The translations under genes were made by a program, and so were the position numbers. A stretch of 12,169 bases of DNA from NCBI GenBank assembly GCA_013054445.1, contig JAAMPI010001618.1, positions 1 through 12,169 on the forward strand, written 5' to 3'. The stretch is from Cudoniella acicularis. Lineage: Eukaryota; Ascomycota; Leotiomycetes; Helotiales; Helotiaceae. The notes beneath the pieces are model-generated. The model ran no database searches. It saw only the letters and a list, made by a program, of their open reading frames with translations, and was not told the DNA's origin. Every line of letters begins with the position of its first letter. Position 1 is the stretch's first letter. Shown piece after piece: positions 1 to 7,759 of this stretch.

Positions 1-2122
1 TATCTCTTGGAAACTTCCCAATATTTCCCCAATATTGCGAAGATGATCATATCTCCAAGTGCAAGTTCACTAAAGCCACGCGCCTGGTAGCACGAGGGAG
101 TTATGATGCATCTCCCGGCTACTTCGACATCACTCTTGCTGATGGTATCCGAGGAGAAGCTACCGTCACAGCTCATACTGCACTCTATCGTTTCACTTTC
201 CCCAAGAATGTATCCTCGACCGGAAAGCTTCTTCATCCCATTATAACTCTCGATCTTACTGACCTAGCTAACACTCGGATTGGCGGCGCAAAAGTGACAT
301 TCAATTCTCAGACGGGCCAAATATCTGGAAGTGGAGTCTTTGCACCGAGTTTCGGAACTGGTCAATATGAGCTGCACTTCTGTACAGATTTTAACGGAGT
401 CAGCATGCCGGAAACTGCTATCTGGGAAGGGATTGGTTCCCTTGTGAACGGAACGGAAAAGGAGTTCGCCGATTATTCCTATGGTGGGACTGTCTCGAGG
501 TTCCGTCCGCCGAGAAACGACCACATCCTTGTCCGAGTCGGTTTGAGCTTCATCAGTCCCAACCAGGCTTGCCGAAATGCTGAATCTGAGATACCCAAGT
601 TTGAATTTGAGAAGGTTCGAAAGGCTGCTGAGACAGAATGGCGGAAGAAATTCAATGTCATTAAAACCGTATCAGGTGGCATCGACAAAGATTTGGAAAT
701 CATTTTCTGGAGTGGCTTCTATCGAACGATGCTCAGCCCTCAAGACTATACGGGCGAAAACCCTTTGTGGAATTCTACAGAGCCTTATTTTGACAGTTTC
801 TACTGCATCTGGGACTCTTTTAGATCTCAACACCCATTTCTCACGTTGGTCGATCCGATTGAGCAATCGAGAATGGTTCGAGCTTTGATCGATATATGGA
901 AATTTGAAGGAAAGCTGCCAGATTGCCGCATGAGTCTATGTCAGGGTTTCACACAAGGCGGGTCGAATGCTGATGTTATTCTCGCTGATGCATATGTGAA
1001 GAAGCTGGGTGGTCCTATCGACTGGGATTTGGCGTATCGAGCAGTTGTGTCAGATGCTGAAGAAGAACTAGATAGTTGGGACTACGCCGGCCGAGGAGGT
1101 CTTAGCGGCTGGAAGAGATTAGGCTTCATTCCCATCGATGATGGAAAAGATGAATATAACGGCTTGAAATCTCGAAGTGTCTCTAGAACAGTCGAGTTCG
1201 CATACGACGACTTCTGCATTGCAGCTATGGCTGAGGGATTGAAACACAAAGAGGACCATAAGAAATATCTAGGCCGAGCTGGAAACTGGGAGAGCTTGTT
1301 CAACCCAAAACAAAACTCATCTATCAAAGGAGTTGATACGGGCTTTGTAGGGTTCTTGCAGCCACGGTATCTCTTTCCTTGTGATGGCCTGCGCTTCATA
1401 CTGACCATCTTCGCAGCAACGAAAATTTGACTTGGGAGTTTCAAGATCCAGCTAGATGCTCGCCACTTGTACTTCCAGACTCCTGCTATCTCGATAGCAG
1501 TGGTGGCGAAACTTATGAAGGAGCAATCTGGCTCTATACCTTTTTAATTCCACAAGACATGGCCACCCTTGTGAAACTCCTTGGTGGTCCCGCTAAATTT
1601 GTAGAGCGACTCAACTTTCTCCACGAAAGCGGGCTCTTGTATATGGGCGACGAGCAGGCTTTCCTGACTGTCTTCCTCTACCACTACGCTGGTCGTCCAG
1701 CCCTTAGTGCAAAGCGTACTCATACCTACATTCCTAAGGAGTTCAACAACACCATAAACGGCATCCCAGGAAACGACGACTCCGGCGCCATGGGATCCTT
1801 TGTAACGCTCACCATGATGGGGGTCTTCCCTAACCCAGGGCAAGACGTCTACTTCATCACACCTCCTTTCTTCAAGGAAATCAGCCTCGTGAATGGCCAG
1901 ACTGGAAAGACAGCAACGATTAGGAACATCAATTTTGACCCGGAGTACAAAAATATCTATATTCAAAATGCCACAAGGGATGGGAAATTTTGGGGCAGAA
2001 ACTGGATCGATCACAGTTTCTTTGCAGAAGGAGGCATTCTGGAGTTGACTTTGGGACGAGAGGAAAGTAAATGGGGGACGAGAGAGCAAGATCTGCCGCC
2101 GAGCATAAGCACAAAAAAGTAA
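1..2122 (+). CDS. GH92 alpha-mannosidase, 5'-truncated by window edge, one intron (1367..1416)
   Basis: Calcium-dependent exo-alpha-mannosidase of glycoside hydrolase family 92, which in fungi is usually secreted and trims alpha-1,2-linked mannose. The frame is already open at position 3 (SLGNFPIFPQYC), so signal peptide and start lie outside the window; 689 residues are visible. The N-terminal beta-sandwich domain runs to about the FRPP motif (coded near 510). The helical catalytic domain then shows PDCRMSLCQGFTQGGSNADV, the DTGFVGFLQPR motif, TYEGAIWLY, LLYMGDEQAF and NGIPGNDDSGAMGSF; the aspartates of GNDDSG (1775-1780) belong to the family's catalytic centre. The frame changes near 1367, explained by a 50-base intron: GTATCT donor at 1367, CTGAC branch site, CGCAG acceptor ending at 1416. 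Splicing gives GFLQPRNENLTWEFQDP, as in the family. Exons are 3..1366 and 1417..2122, phase 2, with TAA at 2120. No inactivating change is seen, so the gene looks functional; family assignment is very likely. Confidence 0.93.
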
Positions 2123-2501
2123 AGGTCGTTGACTAGCTAAGTATAATCAGGCTTATTTCGAATAAATATTAAAAATTATATTTGAATCTGTCTAGTTTGC
2201 TCTACTAAAATAACTAGATAAAGAAATATATATCTATTCTATAATTCTAGATACTTATAGACTCGAGATTGTTTTTTTTTCTTTTACTAGTTCTATTTTA
2301 GTCTCTAGATATAAATAACTACTACTTTAACTTAAGCTAAGGATAAATATACTTAAACTAAGAGTAAGAATCTTTAAGTAAAGCCTAAATAGAGTCTAAG
2401 CTATCTTAAGTATATCTCTAAGTTAGTCTTTTATATACTCTATTTAAAAAATCTATTATATTTATTTATACTTTTACTATAATCATTACCGTGAATTTTA
2501 G

Positions 2502-2532
2502 ATACTGTATTAATTGGAATATAAGGTAACAT
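2502..2532 (+). repeat. Left terminal inverted repeat of the 248-base element
   Basis: It begins ATACTGTATTAATTGG and reads inward to AAGGTAACAT. It pairs with the reverse complement of 2719-2749 with four transition mismatches. Confidence 0.7.
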
Positions 2533-2718
2533 TTTTGAATAAGATAAATGACTTCATAAGATAAGGTTTTATTCTTGAAAAAAAGCTATTATTTTGTATA
2601 TTTAACTAATAGATAAGCTAGGAAAAGGGCATCTATACCCTTTTATTCCCTTATATATACCACAAAGTTTTATTTAAGATAAGGGTCTATCTGAGGTTTG
2701 GACGTACCTTTTATTTAT

Positions 2719-2749
2719 ATGTTATCTTGTATTCCAATTAATACGGCAT
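2719..2749 (-). repeat. Right terminal inverted repeat of the 248-base element
   Basis: Read on the minus strand it begins ATGCCGTATTAATTGG and reads inward to AAGATAACAT. The C-to-T and G-to-A pattern relative to the left copy fits RIP or deamination decay of one original sequence. Confidence 0.7.
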
Positions 2750-2983
2750 ATAATTAACAGCGCCTATAATATCCAAATTTAGAAAGGCAGCTAGCCTGCC
2801 TTAAGGAAAAATTTAAAATTTTAAGCGATGTTTAGCGTTTAACGGAAATAGCGAAGAAATACCTCAAAATAATTTAAGAATTAGTAGGAGCTATTTTAAT
2901 CAATTTTGGCAATTAGCTAAAGGATCTCCACAGGGATCGAAGTTTTTAGGTGTTCTAATCTAGCGAACTCAGGAGCTGTTTAA

Positions 2984-3182
2984 CCTTTGAAGTGTTTTCT
3001 TATTGAAACACATGGCTGGCCGGCTTTCATTATGCAACATAGCAATCCTTTGTCTCTTAGTTAATACTTCGAATATTGAAGCGCAAGCTCAAAGGAAGGA
3101 TAGAACGCAAAAGTAGAACAATGATCTCGCACTTGCGAATCTCCCCGAGAATTTGTTACGTCGAGATTTTACACTTCAAAGG
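2984..3182. repeat. 12-base inverted repeat pair (CCTTTGAAGTGT / ACACTTCAAAGG)
   Basis: CCTTTGAAGTGT at 2984-2995 is exactly repeated in inverted orientation at 3171-3182, enclosing 175 bases. The match does not extend beyond 12 bases. It could be the worn ends of another small element or chance. Confidence 0.35.
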
Positions 3183-3299
3183 CGCGAGTTTTAGTCTATT
3201 CTGTTTTATTGTAGGACAACCACGCGAACAAACAGAGGCGTAAGAACAAGAATAATACGCTGATTATCAAGTCTAATAGCTTGAAAAACAGCATAGGGT

Positions 3300-3307
3300 A
3301 TATTTTT
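3300..3307 (+). repeat. Left target-site duplication, ATATTTTT
   Basis: These eight bases lie immediately outside the left end of the hAT-type element and are identical to 4006-4013. Confidence 0.85.
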
Positions 3308-3446
3308 TAGGCTGCGTGATGGGTAGTGGGTAGTACCCGCGAGTGGGTATAGTTTCTCTTACTCCTATATGGGTACCCGCAGGTACCCGTATACATAAAT
3401 ATTACTTAAATTTATGTAAATTATATATACTCTTTTAGTATATACT

Positions 3447-3537
3447 CTTCTTCCTCATACACATTCTCCTAGCACACACTCTTCTTCCTTGTGCACGCTC
3501 TCTTTCCTTGTGCACGTTCTCCTTCCTTATACACGCT
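3447..3537 (+). repeat. 19-base minisatellite in the left arm of the hAT MITE
   Basis: Units at 3447-3465, 3466-3480 (shortened to 15), 3481-3499, 3500-3518 and 3519-3537 follow the pattern CTYCTTCCTTGTGCACGYT. The last three are the best matches. A related set in inverted orientation, with units near 15 to 18 bases, lies at about 3766-3846 (for example GGGTGCACGCTAGGA). Confidence 0.7.
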
Positions 3538-3596
3538 TCCTTTCAAGTCCCCCCCCCCCCCTCCTATCTCCCCCTCTCTTTTTTCTCTCTCTCTTC

Positions 3597-3598
3597 NN
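3597..3598. other. Assembly gap (two N)
   Basis: Two undetermined bases sit just after a C13 and CT-rich tract inside the hAT MITE. The true sequence and length of this stretch are uncertain. Confidence 0.99.
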
Positions 3599-4005
3599 CC
3601 GTCGCTCGTCGGCTACAGATTACCGGGAGAGAATCGGGAAGCGGTTGAGGTTTAGTGTAGCGCTAATGGCTTTGACTTTACCTTCTTCTTGGGGGGGGGG
3701 TTAGGAGGCTGACTTTTTAAAATTAATGACTCACTTAGTACGAGCGAAGAGAGGACTCGAAGGGAAGAGTGCGTGCGAAGGAGTAGGGTGTACACGAGGA
3801 GGGTGCGCGCTAGGAGGGTGCACGCTAGGAAGACATACTAGTAGAGTATAAGAAAGGTAATTAGGAGACTAATTAGGAAAATAATTAGGACAATAATTAA
3901 AAGATGAAATAAAAGTATATCTTCATTTTTATACGGGTTTTTGGCAAACCGCGGGTAGGAGTAACTCTCCTTACTCCTACCCACGGGTACCCATCGAGCA
4001 GCCTA

Positions 4006-4013
4006 ATATTTTT
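4006..4013 (+). repeat. Right target-site duplication, ATATTTTT
   Basis: These eight bases lie immediately outside the right end of the hAT-type element and are identical to 3300-3307. Confidence 0.85.
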
Positions 4014-4178
4014 ATAAATTTAGAAGGTGAAGTGTTCTGATAAAAGCCAAACTGCAGAAATCTAACCTGTCACTTCAAATCAACCACATAACTTCATTTT
4101 TGACACATTTAAAAACATAAGCAAGGTTTCAGGCTGTCCACAACAAGAATACTGAACAACAAAGGTGAATCCGACAGA

Positions 4179-4619
4179 ATGGCTTCCAGCAGTAGCACCT
4201 CGAGAAACGCAAATGAATTTATTGAAAGTAGAGAAAGAATAAACTATATTCAATCACTCTCACGGTACCTTTGGGAGATAAGACAGGCAAGACGATGGCC
4301 ACCAGACGGGGACAATGATAGCCACCTGGCTTCACTTGAAGCTGTATTTTCTGCAGAGTTACGATATGAATATTCCCTTCTTCGACAGGGTCCAAATCCC
4401 TTTTGCGATATCCCAGGCCATCCTACAGAAATTGAGCAAAGGGAATGGGAAATATATTGCCAAGAAGAGGTTTCTTACGGTTGGAGGACTGATATACTCG
4501 GCCTTCATGCTGGTCGTTATCCAGAAAGACACGCAGGGTGGAATATAGAGCGGCGACAAAACGCTCTTTTCCCTTCCTTTGACTCAGACGCGGGGCCAGG
4601 CCGGGACGCCTCCTATTAG
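4179..4619 (+). CDS. Hypothetical protein, 146 residues, possibly broken at its 3' end
   Basis: I do not recognise this protein. The ATG at 4179 lies in a reasonable fungal start context (CAGAATGGC) after a gene-free leader. The product begins with a serine-rich stretch (MASSSSTSRNANEF). A charged, tryptophan- and tyrosine-rich body follows, with EREWE/YLWEIRQARRWPP-like helical segments (residues about 15-125). It has no signal peptide, no membrane segment and no known motif. It stops at TAG 4617, but the next frame is open across that point and continues to TAA 4816-4818 with a compatible charged, glycine/arginine-rich composition (YHRGGGRYSRRPRF, ELEEESVELRNRF). No good splice pair bridges the two frames, so a one-base frameshift is possible. 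It lies just downstream of the hAT MITE. It could be a real orphan gene, a decayed gene or a chance ORF. Confidence 0.4.
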   Translation: MASSSSTSRNANEFIESRERINYIQSLSRYLWEIRQARRWPPDGDNDSHLASLEAVFSAELRYEYSLLRQGPNPFCDIPGHPTEIEQREWEIYCQEEVSYGWRTDILGLHAGRYPERHAGWNIERRQNALFPSFDSDAGPGRDASY

Positions 4620-4819
4620 GGGGTGCGGTGGAGTAATTTATCACCGAGGCGGGGGTCGCTACTCACGTAGACCTCGATTTACAGACTCGAATAGTGTAAT
4701 GAACAGCATTGAACTCGAAGAGGAGTCAGTGGAGTTGCGAAACCGCTTCCCAATCTTACGAGGTATGACGAATGAATGGTGGAGCCATGAACGGAGATTT
4801 CCTCGAGGGGAGAGCTAAC

Positions 4820-5502
4820 TAGTTACGCTAACTGAGTCTACAGCCGAGCGAATGACTTCAGGATATAACACAGGCGAGAGAGTAGAGGGCGAGGAGAGCA
4901 GACAATATTAGATGATGATGACTACTTCACACGTAGAACAAGTAAGTGAGTTAGTTTACTTTCCTCTGCTCTCTGATGATCACCCTACTACCTCATAGAG
5001 TTGTAGACATTCTTTTCTGAACTTAGCCCATCAACCTACTTCCTGGTTTCCCTTCAATATATGCCCACCTCTGTATTCCATTTCTAAAGTACTCAAATAA
5101 ATTGATGAAAATAGAAAAAGATTTTCCCTTTAACAAAAAGATTCAAAAAAAATAAAAAAAATTAGATCTCAATTTTGGATTTGTAATATTAATTGCGTTG
5201 ACTATCAATGTCCTCAATCCTAGAATGACTTCAAGGCTGCTTTACACATAATATCCATTTTATTGCGATAAATATTGTAGACAATACATAGACAGTGAAA
5301 ATGAGTGATATTCTGTTTGGTAAATCCTGAGCCCCTGAGCACCGAATGCTCCTAGCGAAGCCTGTAAAAGTGGGACACGCAGGAACAACTTTGCACCATA
5401 TAGCCAAGGACCCAATAAGCCTAAAGGATTAATGTTATAAAAGCACATAAATTACTATCGAAAGACTCCAGAATCACGACCCCAAAAAGAATAACCTCCC
5501 GC
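4820..5502. other. Intergenic stretch, no gene seen
   Basis: Nothing coding is apparent. It holds A-rich tracts (about 5134-5163) and AT-rich sequence. The last part lies just past the stop codon of the minus-strand gene at 5503 and probably contains its 3' untranslated region. No clear repeat or RNA gene was found. Confidence 0.5.
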
Positions 5503-7264
5503 CTACCCAAATCGTCCTCCGGGCAAAGTCTTAGTCTCTTGCAACCTCTTATCCATCTCCTGCAGCAACAGCTCCGCAATATCAGATTGCCGCTCCAAGC
5601 CCCGAACATCTGGCAAGTTCTTCAAATTCGCAAAAGCATGCTTGCACTTCTTCCTCTGTATCAAAATACCCCTGAGTCGTCTCTCCGCCTGCTCTGCAGC
5701 CTCACTGATTTTATCCCTCAGCTCTAACAATTCTCTCAATTCTTGCTCCTGTTTGTCCAACGCGGCAGCAAATTCCTTCTTTCCTAACCCCTTCAATGCT
5801 TTCCTCTCCATGCGTAAGAAAGCCTGAAATTCACTATCATTTTCTGGTAACTCCTCATCCAATATCCGTTTCAACCCTTTGAGTAAACCCAGCCATGTCT
5901 CGGCATTTTTGTAACCCAAGAACAAAATTTCTTGGTAGCTTCTCAGCAGACCAGCGTTTACAATGTTCCTCAGACTCTTGTTGCTGCCCGTTAAAGTCTT
6001 TTGTCGCGCATGATGCTTCATGTCGTTAAGAAGGAGCTTCAGCGTTCGCCGCGGGACATCATCACCGTGAAGTCTGCGACTGAACCGTTCATGCTTGGTG
6101 TATTCATCAAGTTGTATTATAGCTCTTCGCACTTGTCTGGCATGCTCGATGAGCTCCGTAGTCTCGGGCTTCGAAGGCTCTTCTCTTGATTGCCATTTTT
6201 GGAATTGGAGAATCCGTGCTGTGTGGTGCAGCTTTTCCATGAAGGACAAAAGGAGTTGGGATGGGATTAGGGGTGTACTGTATAGTTCCATGTTGGTGTT
6301 TACCATGCGCGAAAAGAGGTCATTGTCTCCTGATGGAGGGATGAAGTCTTTTTCGCTTGTCCGATTGGGTGCCGCTGTTCGCTTGGGGGGCTGTATTGTC
6401 TTTGTTGCTTTGTTTTTCGAAGATAAATGTTTCATTGCTCTTGATTTTTGTTTTGGTGTAAATTCTCGAGTCGGTTTACTCTTGGAGGCGTAGGCCTTTG
6501 TAGGAGTAATCGTTTGTATCGTGGGCTCCTCTTTCTTGAAAGTGTATGATTTAGTAGGAGAAATTGTTTGAATGGTCGGCTGCCTTTTCTTGAAAGTATG
6601 AGGTTTGGTTGGGGAGATCGTCTGAATAGTTGGGTATTTGCGGACGCTTCTCCAAAACCCAGGTTTTCGTGTTGTTGGTGCAGCAGCAACAGGAGCGGTA
6701 TATCCTGCGCTCTCTTCGGTGAATGCTCGCCGAGAACCGCGGATTGGAAGTTTGTCCCATACCATGTTTCGAGGGAAGAACTCAAAATCGGCGAGATTCA
6801 AGGAAATTGTGAAGCGCATGAAGGAAGTAGCGGCAACGGCTATTAAGAGGAGTAAAATTGGGAAAAGGACATATTCGCGCTTCTTATATAAGGATGAGAT
6901 GATCTGTGATCTTTGTCGACTAGAATCTATAACAATAAATCAATTTTGAACTTCTCCCCTAGCTACGTGAATTGTTGTTAAACGTACCAGATCTTGCTCG
7001 TGCATGATGTGCGGCTCTCTCCACACTTTGTCTCACTGGTTCCTGAACAGGCCTATCCAGAATAATACCGGTAACACCAGGTCCGACATCCATGTGAAAG
7101 TTTCCACGGACTAGATTCTGTGGATCACTGAGAAATTCCATGTCCTCTTCCGGATTATTGAGCGCCGGGTCATCAAACTCGCCATTGTAACTTCGAAAAA
7201 TACTAGCCGCTTCATCTGAGACAGGAGAACGGACTTTTGCGGAATTGGATCTGGGCACGCTCAT
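5503..7264 (-). CDS. Single-pass membrane, coiled-coil protein with S/T-P-T-K repeats; two exons (7264..6988, 6926..5503)
   Basis: I do not recognise the family. Exon 1 starts at ATG 7264 (context CCACAATGAGC). It ends at 6988 before a consensus GTACGT donor; the intron ends with TTATAG at 6927 (61 bases, phase 1). Joining gives one 566-residue frame (1701 bases with the stop). Residues 1-92 are polar and acidic (NPEEDMEF). Residues 111-128 are a hydrophobic segment (EYVLFPILLLLIAVAATSF) preceded by KKR: a single transmembrane helix. Residues 191-243 are three 18-residue repeats beginning PTIQTISPTK. After a lysine-rich, proline-rich linker, the C-terminal half (about 300-560) is charged and helical, with coiled-coil character (KQEQELRELLELRDKISEAA). 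The positive charge before the helix predicts a cytosolic N-terminus and a lumenal or external C-terminus. The exon 2 frame alone would start at ATG 6819 and lose the membrane helix. The branch site is weak, so splicing is likely but unproven. Function is unknown. Confidence 0.72.
6475..6633 (-). repeat. Three tandem 54-base repeats (18 residues each) in the coiled-coil gene
   Basis: Copies at 6633-6580, 6579-6526 and 6525 to about 6475 encode PTIQTISPTKPHTFKKRQ, PTIQTISPTKSYTFKKEE and PTIQTITPTKAYASKSK. Each carries S/T-P-T-K, which fits the consensus for proline-directed cyclin-dependent kinases, followed by a basic patch. The third copy is the most diverged. Confidence 0.85.
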
Positions 7265-7759
7265 TGTGGATTTTTGCGACCGAAGTCTTCCTGAATGTAG
7301 TTCTCAACAAGGAGTGGTGGGAACGGCAGGAGGAATTTGATGTCGTAGAGGATGACATTGTGAGTGGACAAAGAACTGACCGAGTCGTCATTACGGCCGG
7401 ATGCAAGAACCTGACAGCGAGTTAAGTGACAAAGGTCCTGTCGCATTAAGATCAATGACGAAAGTGAACTCTATTTTGCGATGTAGAGACAAAGGAAATC
7501 GCTGAATTCGGAAATGGCGAGCACCCTAACTAACGCGATGAGGAATTTAAAAAAATAAAATAAAATAATTGCAGTTCCAGATTGATTAGAGTGACCCAAT
7601 AAAGTGAATATGTTTTGTCGCACTAGCTTTGATAATCGGAATCACAGCGACAGGTGTGGCGAAACATCCAGAACTGAAAACAATTTATATATCGTAATTG
7701 CAGCAAACTTTCTTTCTCTTAGACATGAATAAAATAAGGAGTTATTTTGTATTGAATTG
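7265..7759. other. Intergenic stretch between two minus-strand genes
   Basis: It should hold the promoter of the 7264 gene and the 3' end of the 7760 gene. Short frames exist on both strands near 7237-7455 but show no family features. An A-rich tract lies at about 7548-7569. No TATA box or repeat stands out. Confidence 0.45.

Larger units (their letters stand above)
2502..2749. mobile_element. Small non-autonomous TIR element (MITE-like), 248 bases
   Basis: Two 31-base terminal inverted repeats face each other at 2502-2532 and 2719-2749. They match at 27 of 31 positions, and all four differences are transitions. The interior is AT-rich with no ORF. One base outside each repeat there is a TA (2499-2500 and 2751-2752), compatible with a Tc1/mariner-type TA target duplication. 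In DNA this AT-rich the TA is weak evidence, and the outermost base pair does not match. It is probably a non-autonomous derivative of a TIR DNA transposon; the superfamily is uncertain. Confidence 0.65.
2123..3299. other. AT-rich gene-free block, RIP-like composition
   Basis: No coding frame of note. From 2123 to about 2500 the sequence is very rich in TA steps and in variants of CTTAAG, CTAAG and TCTAGAT, with a T9-10 tract near 2271-2280. It contains the small inverted-repeat element at 2502-2749. From 2750 to 3299 the composition becomes more mixed. This stretch holds a short imperfect palindrome (AGGCAG...CTGCCT, about 2784-2802) and a 12-base inverted repeat (2984-2995 with 3171-3182). 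The composition resembles repeat-induced point mutation (C to T) of old transposon sequence, as known from ascomycetes; that is an inference from composition, with no second copy to compare. Confidence 0.6.
3308..4005. mobile_element. hAT-type MITE, 698 bases, with 8-base target duplication
   Basis: The ends are inverted repeats: the left begins TAGGCTGCGTGATGGGTA at 3308, and the right, read on the minus strand from 4005, begins TAGGCTGCTCGATGGGTA (16 of 18 match). The element is flanked by a perfect 8-base direct repeat, ATATTTTT, at 3300-3307 and 4006-4013; 8-base duplications are the hallmark of hAT transposons. Both subterminal zones carry GGGTACCC palindromes (3371-3378, 3985-3992) and further copies of the half-motif. 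The interior has a pyrimidine-rich left arm and purine-rich right arm that can fold back, a C13 tract, a G10 tract and a two-base N gap at 3597-3598. No transposase reading frame is present, so it is non-autonomous and would need a hAT transposase elsewhere. The perfect target duplication suggests a fairly recent insertion compared with the decayed surroundings. Confidence 0.88.

Noticed and set aside
1544..2089. 181-codon minus-strand frame
   Set aside because: Antisense to the well-supported GH92 exon, with no domain features of its own.
3489..3704. 71-codon plus-strand frame crossing the N gap
   Set aside because: It lies wholly inside the hAT MITE, is made of low-complexity pyrimidine repeats and contains an undefined residue.
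4634..4671. Possible 38-base intron bridging the two frames of the orphan ORF
   Set aside because: Too short for a fungal intron, its branch-like CTCAC is too close to the AG, and the stop at 4617 precedes the donor.
6095..6493. 132-codon plus-strand frame
   Set aside because: Antisense to the coiled-coil gene. The composition is explained by the opposite strand.
7237..7455. Short frames on both strands around the start of the 566-residue gene
   Set aside because: They overlap each other and the first exon. The minus one could be an upstream ORF in the leader but has no support.
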